64,000 nt of DNA from contig WHUX01000020.1 in assembly GCA_015179025.1 (NCBI GenBank), positions 248,001 through 312,000 of the forward strand, read 5' to 3'. The notes under the pieces are model-generated. The model saw nothing but the letters and a program-made list of their open reading frames with translations. It was not told the DNA's origin and ran no database searches. Below, piece after piece: positions 1 through 14,156 of this stretch. Numbering within the stretch: the stretch's first letter is position 1; each line of letters starts with the position of its first letter. This DNA comes from Terfezia claveryi. Taxonomy: Eukaryota; Ascomycota; Pezizomycetes; Pezizales; Pezizaceae. A program made the translations under genes and the position numbers.

Positions 1-3000
1 CAAGGTGGTTCCCCATAACAAATCTCTATGTAAAAAGGGTACATGATAACCAGGCCACCAAAAGCTCTGTATCACGCAATACTGATTCCTAGTGACTGAA
101 TTTTCTATAAAGGAAGATACCAAAATCTGATCTATTAAATGGCGAGTTACGACGCCCCTGTAGTTGATCCCCTACAATCTCTTGAAAAGGTGCAGCCCTA
201 ATGTAAAACTGGCCGGGTGCAAAACACGTACATACACAACCACTGTATTTCAAATTTATACATCATGACACTACTGTACAGGGCGACTTGGGTTATATAT
301 ACGCAGTATCGTTTTGGAAGTATAACCCCCCACCACTACCACCGGCCATCCCCACGACTAGTCCCCCGTCCCAAAGAGGATGTTTCCATTTGCCCTAAAA
401 GCTTGCTTTTCCATGAATAAATCTACAATAATTACATTGTACTTGTACAGAAATACTCTAGCCTTAGACTAAGTTCGCATCCCACGTACAGCTCATCGTC
501 CGATTTCCCGATGGCATACATAGATACAAAGCGGAAATGTACATACATTATATCGCCGTTTACTTGTAAATGAACTTATTACTTCTTTTTAGACCTGATT
601 GCTACTGCATTTGCTCGGCAACAAGGATCATTGCCGTCTTCAAAAAAGCAAATGGTCAGGAAGGATGACTGGCAGGGCGTCCAATCTTTTCTCAAGGCGA
701 GGAAGAAGAAAATGGCAGTGATTGTTGGGTTTAGGTAATCGGGACTACCCGGCACTTGTGGATATCAAGGTGATAACATCTTCGTCCCGCCCGCAAGTGT
801 GATTACAAACATGGCTAGGAATTGTTGTCTTTGTATTTTTTTTTTGGTGTGGTGGGAGGGGAGTAGAGAGCATCAGATCATGAATGATATTGTGATACAG
901 TCTGGTTGCTCTCCCTGTGGAGGATTGTGATAGGACGCGCACTAACATCGGTCCCTTCCGTATCTAGGCCTAGACCGAACGCGGCCACATTGAGGACAGG
1001 CAGAACTCAATTGGGTCAATGCTCATTAGTACTCTCGCCAGCGACAATGATCATCTGGCGTCTCAATCTTCTTACTCAATTCGGCCTTGGTCACCTGCCT
1101 CAGACATCTGTACCCCATCGCCCATCGCCCCCCCATCCCACCCTTCCCTTCCACACCCCTCCAACTTTCAGGGTAACCATCCCAGCCGACAACTACTGTA
1201 GCCTGTAACCTAATATACACCACCTGTCAAACCCTCCCCACATTCTGCAGCGTGAGAAATTGAAATTGGATATTGACCCGAATATATTACATACGGTATC
1301 GATATCGATCGTGCCGATCCGGCTGAGATCTCGATCGTGGGGGCTCGATCTAGGGAGCTTGTTAATATATTGAATGCATATGCAGTTTGGATAGGCATAA
1401 GTATATTGAACTTGTATGTATGGAAGGTCTTGTGAACGGGCAGGAGTGACGCTGGGGGTACTTTAAATAGCATAAAAGTATGGAGCGCCAGCCAGGTGGG
1501 GCTGTTATGCCCTTGGGTCCGGAGCTGAGGTGGGGACAAAGAGTACCATAGTGCAGAGGTAAGCAGGTTTGGGATCAGCTGATGGATGTTACACGTACAT
1601 GAATATCAACCCCATCTAATGGCTCGCTATGCAAAAGAGGAGGCTTGGTAGGCGATCAGCATACCAAGCATCTGTTTGGAAGGTAACTCCATTACCCCCA
1701 CATACATGTACAAAGTACCCTATACCGCGAATCCGGGAAATTTGAGATCTATGTTGATATTTATTAATGGTGGTATGGAATGATCACAGGCGAATCTCAG
1801 CAGGAATCATCACCACGTACCCTGTCCTTTAGATCCAGCGCAGGGACGCCTTCTCACATTCCTTTTATTCATCTCATTCAAAAATGCATAGCATATACTA
1901 TCAGGACTATTTAGCTACCAAAAGAAACGCAGAGAAGGCCGAGGAGGTTGAATGCCCCGCCTATAATCCCCTATACTCATGACTCTGGACCATGTTATCT
2001 CTTCCAAATGGTCATCGGCTTCATTTCTCTACCTCTCGCCTCGTTACTTCCGCGTACTCAGACATATGTATGAATATAAGAGAAAATAAAAAATGCCTGA
2101 GCTTCAACGCTCCCTTTCTCCTCTCCTTGGGTATCCTTTCAACGACACGGCTGATGAAAAATACCCAATATAACACATCATCGGTTTATAAAGGAAACTT
2201 CACTTACCTCAGTGCTGTACCTCCGGTTCTTTCCTAATAAAAATCCCTCCAGTCTTCATCGCAACATTGTAGAATAAGGAGAGGTACAAGTAAACTAACA
2301 TGTTTTCACAGTAACGGTTTACATACGTACAAACACTCCTCCCTCCCCGGCCAGAGAAGATGGAGGGAGTGCTAATCAAACACGAGGATGATATGATATA
2401 ATATGACCATGACATGATATCAGTAACATGATAGGACACTAAAATCGCAATGAAGTTTCCACAGCAGAGACACAACCACTCAGGTAAACTCGAAAAAAAA
2501 AACGCTGATGCTTGTCTCAGCCTTATGCCGTATGCCATATGCAGAAGTGATGCAAATGCGGGCACATGAATCGTCGTGATCGTTTGAGATTAAAAAAAAT
2601 CCAACCAAACCTACGAATCAAAACATGTTCAACAGGGTAGGAAAACCAAGGGCAACTGCGTTATAGGAAAAAAACCCACCAAAAGCACTCCATTTTGAAG
2701 AAAAAAGCCAAACATACAAGAAGGAAACCCCATGATACATGATAGGAGAAAAGTAAATGCGTACGAATCCTGGGGAAAAAAGGGGTAACAAAGAGGTGAG
2801 AAAGAATGAAAATTTTATCCCGAGAAGTGTGATGATGGCCCATATTGACATGTTTCGAGGCGGAGATAGAGTTATGGTTTCGTATATTTGACAAGCGAAG
2901 GGTACCACGGTGTCTGGTACCAGAGCACGGCTGTGACATGGCGGGAAGATATGGTGGTACTTGTAGCGTACGCCTCAAAGCGCCCTACCCCTCCGAAGTG

Positions 3001-3162
3001 AGGAGTTGGCAGTTCTTGAATTTTACCTCACCAATCTCACTCATGGACTGACTTAGGCGTATGTCCACCAGGCTGTCCAACACCGCAAGAAAGGAAGAAC
3101 CATAGATATTAATGAGATGAAAAGAGAGACAAAGAAAATGGTCCGCTGCAGGACCGCTGCTA
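1..3162. other. Intergenic region, no gene recognised
   Basis: I see no supportable coding region here. Open frames are short, overlap on both strands and match no family I know. The DNA is AT-rich with many tacata/gtacat-type stretches. The part next to 3163 should hold the 3' untranslated region and terminator of the minus-strand C2H2 factor. A copy of the dispersed AGTCTGGTTG motif lies near 899-910. Confidence 0.6.
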
Positions 3163-6100
3163 TCACCGCCCCAAGCCATGGATGCTCCTCTTGGTGCGGT
3201 TGTCCATGTGGTCTGCTTGAGTGCGAAGCGCATGTGCCATCAAGCGGATGACTAATCCCTTCATCAGAAACTCAAAATTCGGTATATAAATAAGCTCTTC
3301 AGAGAATATGCTCCTCTCACCTGGCCAGATAACCACTTTCTCAAGCAGACAAGCATGGACCCTCAACAACTTTGAGCCAAGTCCGCAATCGTTTGGAATG
3401 TTGATGTTCCTTTGCTGTTGACCACGGGTTGGGTTCAACCAATCACCGATGAGCTTCATCTCTGTGCCCCTTGCAAGCTCCATCACACGCATCAATAGCT
3501 TCCTATCATCCTGGTCAAGCATCATCATTCCTTCCAGACTCTCCAAGTTGGACTCCTCGCTGCCGAGGATGCCCATATACGGTCCGACACGCTCTTGCAC
3601 TGTAGCTACCCATTCCGCAAGTACCTGAGCACAGTCTAAAGTACACAAATGCGCCTGTATAGGCAAATCACGACATGTAGCTTCGGAGGTTGCGAACTGG
3701 CCATAGGTATCGGAGTGTGACAATGCATCAATCGCAAACGACGCTGCCCGTCGCAGATGCCTCTCTCTCTTCGATGGCTGCGTAGAGTGTGCCACAGAAT
3801 TGTGCGTGGGGGTCGTGGAGATCTTCAGAGAGTTGAGGTTCGGGGAGGATGTGGCCGACGCAGGAGAAGATGCCGGTGAAATCTCCGCCAACGGGGACTC
3901 GGAGCGTCCCGAAACGGACGATGCAGATGACGGGGAAATGTTATGGAGTAAACTATTTTGCATTGGACCATATTCCCAGCCAGTCGCCAATTCTTCAGCC
4001 ATCAGCTCAAAATCTCTGGCCCAAAACGCCTCCTTGGAACGACCCATGTCCACAAATAGCCTGATGTAGGCAAGGTCGAGTAAAGGAATTGAGTCGTTCG
4101 ACAAGGGCACCTGGAAGTGAGGGGGCTTTGCCTCCATACTTCCATTACCACTGGCGACCCAGGCAGCTGACCAAGCCTTGAGTGCAGGCTCGATTTTCGC
4201 CTGCATATTTTCAGCCTCTGTCACTGTCCAATTCCGCGTGTGTTGCCTTTGTCTGGACTCCCAGATGTACACATGCAGAGCGCAAATGAGTACGAGGCAG
4301 CCAAAGGAACTTAGCTGAAGCCCAAAGCCATTAAAATTCCCTTGACCTCCAAATTGGTTTTGCTGCCCTGCAGACAAAAGTGTGTTCAAAGCGTGCGAAA
4401 ACCCGATAGAGGATGTGCTTGCAGCTATAGTTCCCCCTCTAGCTTGCCATAGTACTGCGTTGTCAGCCGCCCATAACTCCTCGTCACATGGCAGATCTAG
4501 ACGAATTTCGTTATTCATCAGAGAAGGCTGCATGTTGTGTGCGGCTACCAGAAGGCTTGAAAAAAGATGCACTGCATATAATGTCCTTTTCCGTTCTTCT
4601 GTAGCTGCCCATACACCCCATGCGGCATGATCGTCAGACTCGGTTTTAATGCCGATGCCATTCCAATCTGAGAATTCCATGTCGCCCATGTTGACATCTA
4701 TCTCCGTATAGTGGTGCGACGGGGATGTTCTCGTCAAACCCGCAGCCCTAGCCAGTGAGACCAGAGCTGCGCACTGATTCATGGCAATCTCAGAAGCGAG
4801 TTTATCGCCACAGTGAACGCCGAAGATGACATTGAGCAGCATCGCCTGTACGAGCCATACGGGGGTATTCTGACTGGAGTCGGAATTATTAACAGCGGCA
4901 TTATTGATTCCATTCATAGCAGCCGTAACATCCGCCTTGCGACGATCCTCAAGGAAAATTTGAACAGTCTTCTTGGCAGCCTCGAAGAGCACCTTGGCAA
5001 TGCTGGTATCGTACTCGTACAGAGCACCAATTGCCGCAATGGACAAAACTAAGCACCCACCGCCTCCGTTGATACCGCTTCTTTGCCCATTGTGTCCGGT
5101 CTTGTAGGTGTTTGTGTAGATTGGAGAGTCGAAGTTGAGAGTTGGGATGTGGAGGAAAGGCAAATGTGGGTGGAAATGCTTAATATAAGAGGCGACGTAG
5201 CGCTGGAGATCTCGAGTAGGCGGGAGATTGATTGAAGCGCCGAAAGAGACCGCCATAGGAGATGAGGCTGCTGAAGTGGAATAACGTCGCCGATTTTGCG
5301 GCTGGAAATGGGTAGCACCGAATGTGGATGAGCCGTTAAGCGTTGCAACGAGAGCAGCCCGAGTAGCATCAGTGATGGATTCTGCAGAGACCGAGGTCAA
5401 CGAAGAGCCGCTGCCTAATGATGTAGAAGACGATGTGGAGCGTCCAGATGTATAGTTAGAATATTGCTGAGGAAAACTTCCATGTGATAGTGACGATGGT
5501 GAGAGTGTTCCCACTTGGGGGGGAGTTGAATAGAAATGTTCTCCGCTTTGTGCCATCAAACTTCGCGGAGAAACTGTCCCTGGTGGAGGCGGCGTATCAA
5601 AATTCTGGGAGAAATCTGTGGCATAGTTCATGGTAGAACCATTTACTCCAAGATTATTCCAAAGGCTACTTTCAAGCATAGCCTCACTAATCGCACTCTG
5701 TGATGTGGTGCTGATGGCACTTGGAGATCCTCCCTCGTCAAGGCTTTGGTTCAGGCCATGCATCCATTCGAAGCCATCATCATCATATTCATCAATTGAA
5801 TAATGAGAATCCATGCCATAGGGTGCTCCGAATGGCGATGTTGGTGTTCCTAGAGGCTGTTGTTGTGGAGAATAGCTGTAGTGCAACGCAGCTGGATTAA
5901 TTGTACCAAAAAAGAGCTCACCGGGTCCAAGCTCCGGGAGTGCTGGTCCAGCGCTTACCGTATGGAGATCTAAACCACCAAGGGTGGCGGTATTGAGCTT
6001 CGGCATTGGTGGTCTATGGTGAGCACTCGTGAAACTTGCTCCAATGCTAGCTATCCCACCTCGAGAAGTGGTGTGTCCACAATTGGCATTGGCTGCGAGC

Positions 6101-6724
6101 ATCTCCAATGTTGAGGAATCTATGTGACTGAGAGTATTCGCTCTTGGTCTCATTGGGGCACTAGCAGCTACTGTGCCGCCATTGGCAGCAGTATTAGCTG
6201 TAGAGACAGAGTTCTTGCGCACTCTACCAGTGGTGGTAATTGAACTTGTGCTCTCTCTCCGTCCTCCATTTCTCGGTCTGGAGCTCGGGGTTGTTGTCAT
6301 GTGGAGCTTCTGCTGATGCCGTAAAAGGAGGTCCCGTCGAGCAAAACATCTCGAGCACTCTGGACACTCAAAGGGCTTCTCTTTCGTATGAGACCTTTCA
6401 TGCCTTTTAAGATGTTCTAGGCGTGCGAAAGAACGAGTGCATGTTGCACAGACGTGAGGCCTCGGTTTATCCGTCTTGGGAGGTGGTTGCGGAGGTGCTG
6501 GTTGTGAAGTTGTATTCGACTTTGGCGAGCGAGTAGAAAGTGCTGTCGAGGCTGACTGCTCATTAGTTTCAGACTGAACCTTATCGAAAACACAGCAATG
6601 AGGAGGTATTCAATTGAAGCATACCACTCCTGTTGCCCATGCCATTGGTAAAGCCTAGAGTCATTGATGTCGAATTGGCAATAATCGGAGAGTGTAGTTG
6701 CGACGTGTCTACTTCGCTCATCAT
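3163..6724 (-). CDS. Adr1-like C2H2 zinc-finger transcription factor with fungal-specific TF domain
   Basis: Predicted nuclear DNA-binding regulator of about 1162 residues. Two tandem C2H2 fingers lie near residues 68-117. The first has C68 and C71 with H84 and H88; the second has C96 and C99 with H112 and H117, joined by a TKEKPFEC linker. The finger sequences (RSFARLEHLKRHERSHT, CFARRDLLLRH) are typical of the Adr1/AmdX-like class. A Ser/Thr-rich middle follows, then a fungal transcription-factor domain starting near residue 475 (LQRYVASYIKHFHPHLPFLH). The long open frame alone would start at 6300 and miss the fingers, but they read in frame upstream of it. I place the start at the paired ATGs at 6724, with a 73-nt intron at 6624-6552 (GTATGC donor, ACTAAT branch, TCAG acceptor), which restores frame. 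Targets cannot be told from sequence. The exon 1 structure is less certain than the rest. Confidence 0.88.
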
Positions 6725-8053
6725 ATGCTGAGGCTACAAAGAGTTCCGTTACGGAACGTGCACGGGACGCAACTGCAAAAGCCGAAGTCTAAAGTCTCGT
6801 GTGACTAATCCCGGCTTTGATATTGGTAAACCTGCTGTTATAGGCCCTTCTTCGAATTCAGATTATCAGCTTAAAATAAGCTTCGCAGTTAGAGTTTGTA
6901 TAATCGCCTTGAATAGTGAAGAAGTGATAGGTACGAATGCGTTAGGTAACGGGTAGCCAGCTTCGTAAACTCGTTCGATTAATGTAGAGGAGAGGTAATA
7001 TCCCCTGGTGGTCAAGTTCCTATTCTTGGAATTCCCAAGTCAGCCAGCCTGCGATGGGAATGGTTCTAGAAGTAGGGTTAGAGCCTGGGGGCCAGCAAAG
7101 GAAACCCCTGAGAAGAATTTTCAGAATGCTCAACTATAGTCAGATCAGAAGGATGATTGTCGTTCCTAACCTTTCAGAAATAGACAAGGAATGAGTTGTA
7201 GGAAGCAATCGGCCGTGGTAAACTGCACAGGGTAGTGGGCTGATCAGTCTTGAGGAGAGTCGTAAGATCAAACTTGCAGCAATGCTGTGCAATTAAGGAA
7301 ACTCGGATATTCCAATTGCCTCGATGTAGTGGCCTTGTACCCGAGATAGGTACCCGTTGTTTGACAGGAAAGCAGACAACTTTGATTCGGCGTCAGAGTG
7401 TGTTGTCTTCGTTCGTGAAAAGAAGGCAGATAAGCCAGTGCCTGCCGGAAGAGAGCGGTACTCGAGCACGCAAAGGAACGACGAAAGGGATAGTCAGTGG
7501 CCAACACTGCCACTGGCGGGTCGATCTGTGTTCCACTGTTAAGTTCCTTCCCCTTGCGTTCGGCGACGACGAATAAACTCGGCGGTGCTGTTCGTTTTGC
7601 TAGACCGTGGCTTATCCCCCACCAGAAAGGAAAGTGTGCGGGAGGCAGGAGGAAGATCGAGGGTTCGCTTCTTTTCTTCTCCTGGGATCTCTTCGTTTAG
7701 AAGAGCGGGAAGGAAGAAGGATTGGAGGAAGGTGATAGAGAAAATGAACCTATAGAAGGCTCGAGACTGGTACCCAAACTAACCGAATCAGCCACCAGGA
7801 ACGTAGATTGTTTCACACGCTCAATAGCCGGGTCCTCTCACAGCGAGTAGCCTGTCTAGGGGCTTTTCCGCTTGTCTGGGTCTTCCTTTATTTTTTCTGA
7901 TGGTAAGCACAACTCGTACCTCTCCGGTGCTCAGCCTGCCAGCGGGTAGGTTGGGTTTGGAGACGCCAGACAGCTCACTTTGCTTTACTTTTTTGATCGT
8001 CCCCTAGTGAGCTTTCTCCTACGCCGGACAGCCACCTCGTTTACCGTTGTTTT

Positions 8054-8101
8054 GGGGGGGAGGATGGGGGGGGGGGGAGAAGGGAAGGGGAGGGGGGGGG
8101 G
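8054..8101 (+). repeat. G-rich tract with G-quadruplex potential
   Basis: The plus strand carries at least four closely spaced G runs of 4 to 12 bases within 48 nt, interrupted by A, AT or AA. This pattern can fold into a G-quadruplex. It lies about 1.3 kb upstream of the C2H2 factor start. Any regulatory role is conjecture. Confidence 0.6.
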
Positions 8102-11100
8102 TTGCGTAGGGTAGGTTAAGAGTGGAGGGGGGCAATGTCACGATTGCTTCTATGGGGGCAACACAAACTGAAATATTGGGAGAGGTTTTCTTGTCGATGT
8201 GAGTGCCGATGGCTTGCTTCTGCCCTAGTCAATCTGTGGCACGGGGCTTTTTTTTTTCACAAGAGGTGAGAGGCAGCGTAGAGTATCATTACTGGACTCC
8301 ACTGAAGAATGCTTGACACAAAGCTTCGTGTAATTTGGGCCGCTCCTACAGAAATCTACACGGTACAACTTCAACGGACGGCCAGATTCAAAATCCAAAA
8401 GCTGGGGAAAGGGCGCAAGGATCAGGATATGAACAGTGAGAATGTCACCGCTCTCCCGGTGTGGGTGTTGTTAATCTTTCACATTATTTTTTTCCTATGG
8501 CACTGCACTTGCAACAGACGAGAGACCAGGATTAAGATCGTTATGAACATACCAGCAAACTTCCTGCACGGCAGAGAGGAGCGTTGAGGCCGAATCTTTT
8601 TGTTTTTGGAGGTAAGGGATCGAATTCGCAACGTGGGACTGTGCTGGGCAAATCGTTCTGCTATCGTTGCCTACCCAATTCGTCAAGAGGGATTGGGACA
8701 GCAGGACTTACATGCAAGCAGTGAAGTAGTCTGGTTGCGCTGTAGGTAGCGGTCTTGCCCCCGATACCGGGGCATGAGGGCATTAGCTGCCCAGCAAGAG
8801 GTCAATTGTTGAGTTACTCTGTCGGTGTGCATGAGCTTCCTGTCCTGACTCCATATCTCGCTAAGATGCAATACAGCTGATAGCGATAAAGGAAAAAAAT
8901 ATGCGTTCAAAACCCTTCTTTTCTCAATCTATGTTGAGGCTCTGGCTCTCTGCAATGTTCCCCTTGGGGTGCCCTAAGACCCTAACCCAATCAGCCTGGA
9001 TCATCCACTAGCAAGGATTATACTTGTTCATGTCATCCGCGACAGCTCAATGCATTATTGAAATAAACGCTGTATACCGTATCCATATTGTACATACATG
9101 CGGAGCCACAGGGCTCGTAAAAACCAATTGCTACTCTATAAGTTAGCCAAGCTCAGACCTTCAGATTCAAAACCAGCGTTCATCTGAAGTCCTTGGCGAG
9201 GGATGCTTGCGGACAATGTACCTTGATCGTCTGCGGTTTGCTAGTGGCTTTTCAAATACCTCGCATTTGATTATTTTTTCCTCGATATACTGTGCAAACC
9301 ATATGAATCAGTCACATTTTCCTGATTCAAAGAAGAGACGGCTGCACAGTAGCGTTGGTATAAATTGACAAACAGGGTCTTGCGCAAAGCGACATGGTTA
9401 CGCTTCAAGAATTACCCACTTTGTTTGGATGAACATAAAACGAGTTATTTTGAAGCTCATGGTATAGATTTATTCAATTTTTTTTTTTTTGGGGGGGTGG
9501 GTTGGCCCAAACCTATTCAGGGTCCACATCCGATGAAAATGTGGCTTTATTTCTACAAATTTTCTGAATCTTTAGAGATGCCACTATGGATACCTATGCA
9601 CCAAAATTTCTCCAGGACCAGGGCAACGCCTGGACTCCAAAATGGTTCGAGTATGACGAATGGCAAGGATAACCGGTCCATCGTATTATTGCCCGCATGA
9701 CCCCAGGTTTTCGTGCTAATGTGAGAACCATCAATGGTCTGTGTCATTGATCTTCATTGGATAGAAGCTCTGGTTCACTTTTGGAGCAACTGCATGTCGA
9801 CGTCTCGCTCTGCGGTTAGCATCGCTCAACTGGTCTAGGTCACAAACCGGGGACCAACTGTTTGGCTATGTTGCGTAAGTTGAACTAGTCTAAGTTGAAC
9901 CCCTGCTTGAGGAGGTCGCTTGCGTGTAGTCTATATTCCATCAGCCAGACTGTCAGTTTCTCTTTGAAAAAAGCAAATCCTAGTTCCTTGGAAACCGGAT
10001 AAGCCTGACACATGACACCTGACCAGCACATGACCTCACCGACCGAAAGTTCCGGATCCACCAAGCTCTTCGTATGGCAGTGGCGTCGGGGAAGATAATA
10101 AGGCACTTGACGAGGGCTTCTTGAGGTCTGCCAATGCAATTCGTGCTCCTGTTGGGTAACATGGCACGAGAACTTCAACCAGAGCCCCCACATACAAAGT
10201 CTGGGGTAAAGTGGGTGCACATGTCTCACCTACCTACTGGTACGTACGCCCATGCATCATCGTAGGTATCATCAGCGCAAATTAAGCCACGAAAAGGCTC
10301 AAAATAAGCCAGTTCAATTTCAAAGTCACTGCTCAAGAGACTAAGCAGCCTTGTGGAAATTAGACACAAGCAGGGACCGTTTCTTGCTCCTATTGGTGCT
10401 AGTATTTTATGCGCAGTACTCTCTTGCAGGCTATGCATTAACCATACATGCATATATTAGGCCTAGAATGGACTCAATACCATCCTCTTTTCTGACGTTT
10501 GCAGTCTATGCAAGTGATACCTACAGAAGCTTAGTGGTTAAATGTATTAAGCTGAGGGTAATATTTAAATACCCTTGTCAGGAATAACTAGGTTGTTGGA
10601 GAGAGGGGAAGGGTAAGCGGGTGTGAAGAATACATATCCGTTTGACGTTAATTGCGTGGATTCACTCTAGAACTGTAGTAGTCGTTTAGCTCCATCATTT
10701 CTGATCCCATACGGGGAGAAGATCTGTGGGGGGTAGAGTGACAAAACTAATTTGCCTTCTTCTGTCTCTAACTGGAGATTTTTTTTTTTTTAAAACCTTC
10801 GCACCAGTGGTGCAACAATGGTCAGTATATACACAAGCTCCCGTCCATGTTGTGAATTCTTCCGTGCGGGCCCTGAGACTCGGGAGAAATTCGGTGCTGG
10901 TTGTATACAGTATAGATGAGATGGAGTCGACCCTCCTATACTCTGGACCTCTTATATTAAGTAGTGCTGATGGTTGTGTCCTAAGGAGGTAATTACTAAT
11001 AGATTGATAATGATAGTAATAGATGAAATGCAGCTGGCATAGGCATGAACACAAATCACGGTCTTATCGGGATGCTCGGTGAATTGATTTGAGTGACTGC

Positions 11101-13480
11101 ATCGTGAAATCTAGTCTCAATGCTGAGTGAAGGTGATTTTACTTAAGGAGTCCAGTTCTTAGGGGAGTGAATGGAATGTTACATACAGTATAGTCCATGT
11201 ATGCATATACTGTAAGCTATGGCAGATCGCGATACATGTAGGTAGAGTAGGTACACATACGGTAGCCCCTGTACGCACTGTAAAACAGCGCCGTCGCGAT
11301 CCAACCAGTAGATCACGCAGAACTGGACTGCGTGTAGATAATGCTGAATCACTCTGTGCCTTTACCCTGGAGCACCCAGCTTGGCAATCTTGTTGATCAT
11401 CGACAAGGACCAGGCTGTCTGGTTGACCTAAGCCCTGTCTCTGCATATCGATTAAAATAATACGGCGAAGAAACTTGAAAATAAAATCCAACACTTGACG
11501 AGGGCAGGAGAGTACATACATACTGCCCTGAGCATAAAACAAGGCGGAATAAATTCCCTGGAGTACGGAGTCGCTTGAATACAGAACTCTTGACCAGTAT
11601 TCTACTCCCCATGCAAGTACCTTTTCCCGTATCCAACTCCCATGTTCTGATGCCCACGTTGTCGATCACCTCCCATTTTGATGTCGGTGAGCTCCTCCTC
11701 TGTTGAGCCAATTGGAAGCACGAAACGTTATCGGTATCCCTGAAGCTTCGTCCCGTTCCGTCCACATAAGCCTGAATATAAGTTTCTCTTGGCTCAGGCA
11801 ATACCAACACTCAACACCATACTCGTGGGTCTGTGACGCTACAGGTATCCAGCGCGTTGAAGAAGTTATCATTTTTAAGAGCCAACCGGTCAAGGACATT
11901 GAGATGATATCTGATTCGTCCCGGAGGAATCAGATATTATGCAATCGTAAGCCAGGTGCCTGCACATAGGAATACTGATACCTCAATGGAGCGCAAGCCC
12001 TACAGCCTGTCAATTTAATTGACCACTCGGACAGACAAGGTCACATTTGGGTCCAGCGAGCGTGGGATGCCGCTTGTCTAACATTACACCTATGAAAAGA
12101 AAACGAACCTTTCCCGAAATGCTTCATGCAAATGAGTGAGCGCGGCTCGCATAACTTGCGGGATTTATTGCTGCCTATGCGTTACCTTAAAGGAGAAGAC
12201 AGACTATGGGTAGCAATTGGTCCTACCGGCGAGTATCGCCTTGCATTATGTCGGCAGTATCGTCTGAGTTATTATTGATTTGAAGAAACAATGACGTCGT
12301 TGCGAATCGATCTGCTTGGTTGCATAAGTAAGGTTGCCTTCCCCGTAATCTTGCCGCATCTCGATAAGCAAGGGTATTGGCGAGATTTGCCCCTCCATGC
12401 CCCACCATGTTCTAAACTGCCCCTCGTCACCCCTCCATCTCCAGGACTATAGGAATATAGAACTTCAATGCCTCGCTTGTGTGTACCCAATAGGGCTATT
12501 TCCGAAATTACTATGCTGCGAAAAAAAAAAAAAATGAGATAAGTTGTTTCATTGTTAGCTCAAGATAGCTTCGAAACTGCAAGGTATGCTGACACGGCAG
12601 CTGATACTGCTCATTCAGCGAAAGGGTGATTTGCTCCATATTCATGAGACGTTTTGAGCTGCTGCACCTTTTTGTGAGATGTACCATGTCGTAATACCGA
12701 TTCTCAGGAAGGGGACGTGTCACTTGTTGATGAGAAAAGGCTTGGTAGTCTCTCAAATCCAAGCAGCATCCATGAAAAGGGGATCCATGAGAAAGAACGT
12801 CAGACTGCTTGACAATGTCTCAGTTTTAACATACTCTGGACGGAGATGAGCATGTGAGAGAACAGATAGTTGTTGGGTCTCTGTATTTGGACAGCTCATC
12901 ACACCAAAACATATGCTTCCGTTTCACAGAGCTAGAGTAGGTCTTAGTATCATCCGTAGATTTTGACAGAGAATTTCATCATAGCCAGGATGACGCTAGT
13001 AAAGGTGTGGACCAGTTGAATACACAAGCTTCCATGCCAGAAGGTGTTTAAACTCTTATTGGAAGGCTAATTGTCTGCAGCTTGAAAGAATACAAGTACT
13101 CAAGGTGTGCTATGAGGCAACAGCCCCGAGTCTTGTGCTATGATTGACTTGCCACCGGCCAGTACATTTCTGGGTATCAAAATCTAAGCTCACTGGGTGA
13201 TTGGTAACTAGAACGGTTGGTATAAAGCTGGGTTAAGTAATTGCTCACCTGACCGGCCCACTCTCGTGTAGTAAAGACCAACTGGCCCCGCCTATATCAG
13301 CAGGAAGTATTTATACGTATTGTACCTTCACAGCACATGCGTGTGTTAGATCCGTGGTTCGTATTGGCGGGCTCCTTCTGGGCCCTGCATAGAAAGTTCC
13401 GAGGATCATGTACGATGATATCGGAATAAGTAAAGTAGTGTTGGGATTCATGCAGGATGGCTCCGTTCCCAAGGTCAGTG

Positions 13481-13699
13481 GCCAAGGTCGGGTAATATTT
13501 CAGGCCGACATGTGAGCCGATGGCCTTGTCAATTTGTACTGTTCGAGAAGGGGTGCAATGGTGAATGGTACTCTTGACAAGGATTCTGGTTTGAGATTGG
13601 TTTGAGATGGGCGATGGGATGAAGTGCCTACTTAAGTAAGTACCTACTGTACTTGGGCAAGTATCAGGGTTCATTCAAGCTTTCTGCCAAGAGGCCAAG
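13481..13699 (+). promoter_or_regulatory. Three GCCAAG hexamers (PacC-type consensus) upstream of palH
   Basis: GCCAAG occurs at 13481-13486, 13686-13691 and 13694-13699, the last two only 2 bp apart. GCCARG is the consensus bound by PacC/Rim101 in Aspergillus. The sites lie about 460-680 bp before the palH start codon. Direct observation is the three hexamers; binding by PacC is inferred. Confidence 0.4.
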
Positions 13700-14156
13700 G
13701 TCGTCCTGGGAACAGCCACCGCTAAGAACCATGCCGTGTGGCTTCATGCTTCGCGGTGGCTTTCTGTACTTCGGCACGCGAGACCCGATCAATCAAAGTC
13801 GAAACGAAACAAGTACGCCGCCGAGTGTCGATATCGGCAAAGACCTAGCCGACCAAGCGCGCAGAGTAAGAGCTTTCCGAGGCTCCCGACTTGCCCAGCG
13901 GAACGCCGAAATCTAGAGACTCCGGGGGAGACCTGCCCCGAATAGACATACAACGTCCCTGCGTCCGAAGTCTGGGAATCAACCAACCTTCATGAGCTGT
14001 TGTCACTATCGCAACCCCCAATGCCTCCTGATAGCATAGGCTTCTTGACAACTTGACGAGCTGCGATCTTCGACGACCCATTTCAGGGGTAGAAAGACCC
14101 CTCTGGCCCTATCTACTCCCCAGCCCCAATCCCACCAAACGCAAAAACACTCTTCG

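Larger units (their letters stand above)
6725..14156. other. 7.4-kb intergenic region between divergently transcribed genes
   Basis: This stretch separates the minus-strand C2H2 factor from plus-strand palH, so it holds both promoters. No frame in it resembles a known protein; the open frames are short and overlap on both strands. Visible content is a G-rich tract at 8054-8101, a copy of AGTCTGGTTG near 8729, runs of T or A (for example near 9479, 10779 and 12521), and three GCCAAG hexamers before palH. Decayed transposon relics cannot be excluded. Confidence 0.55.
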
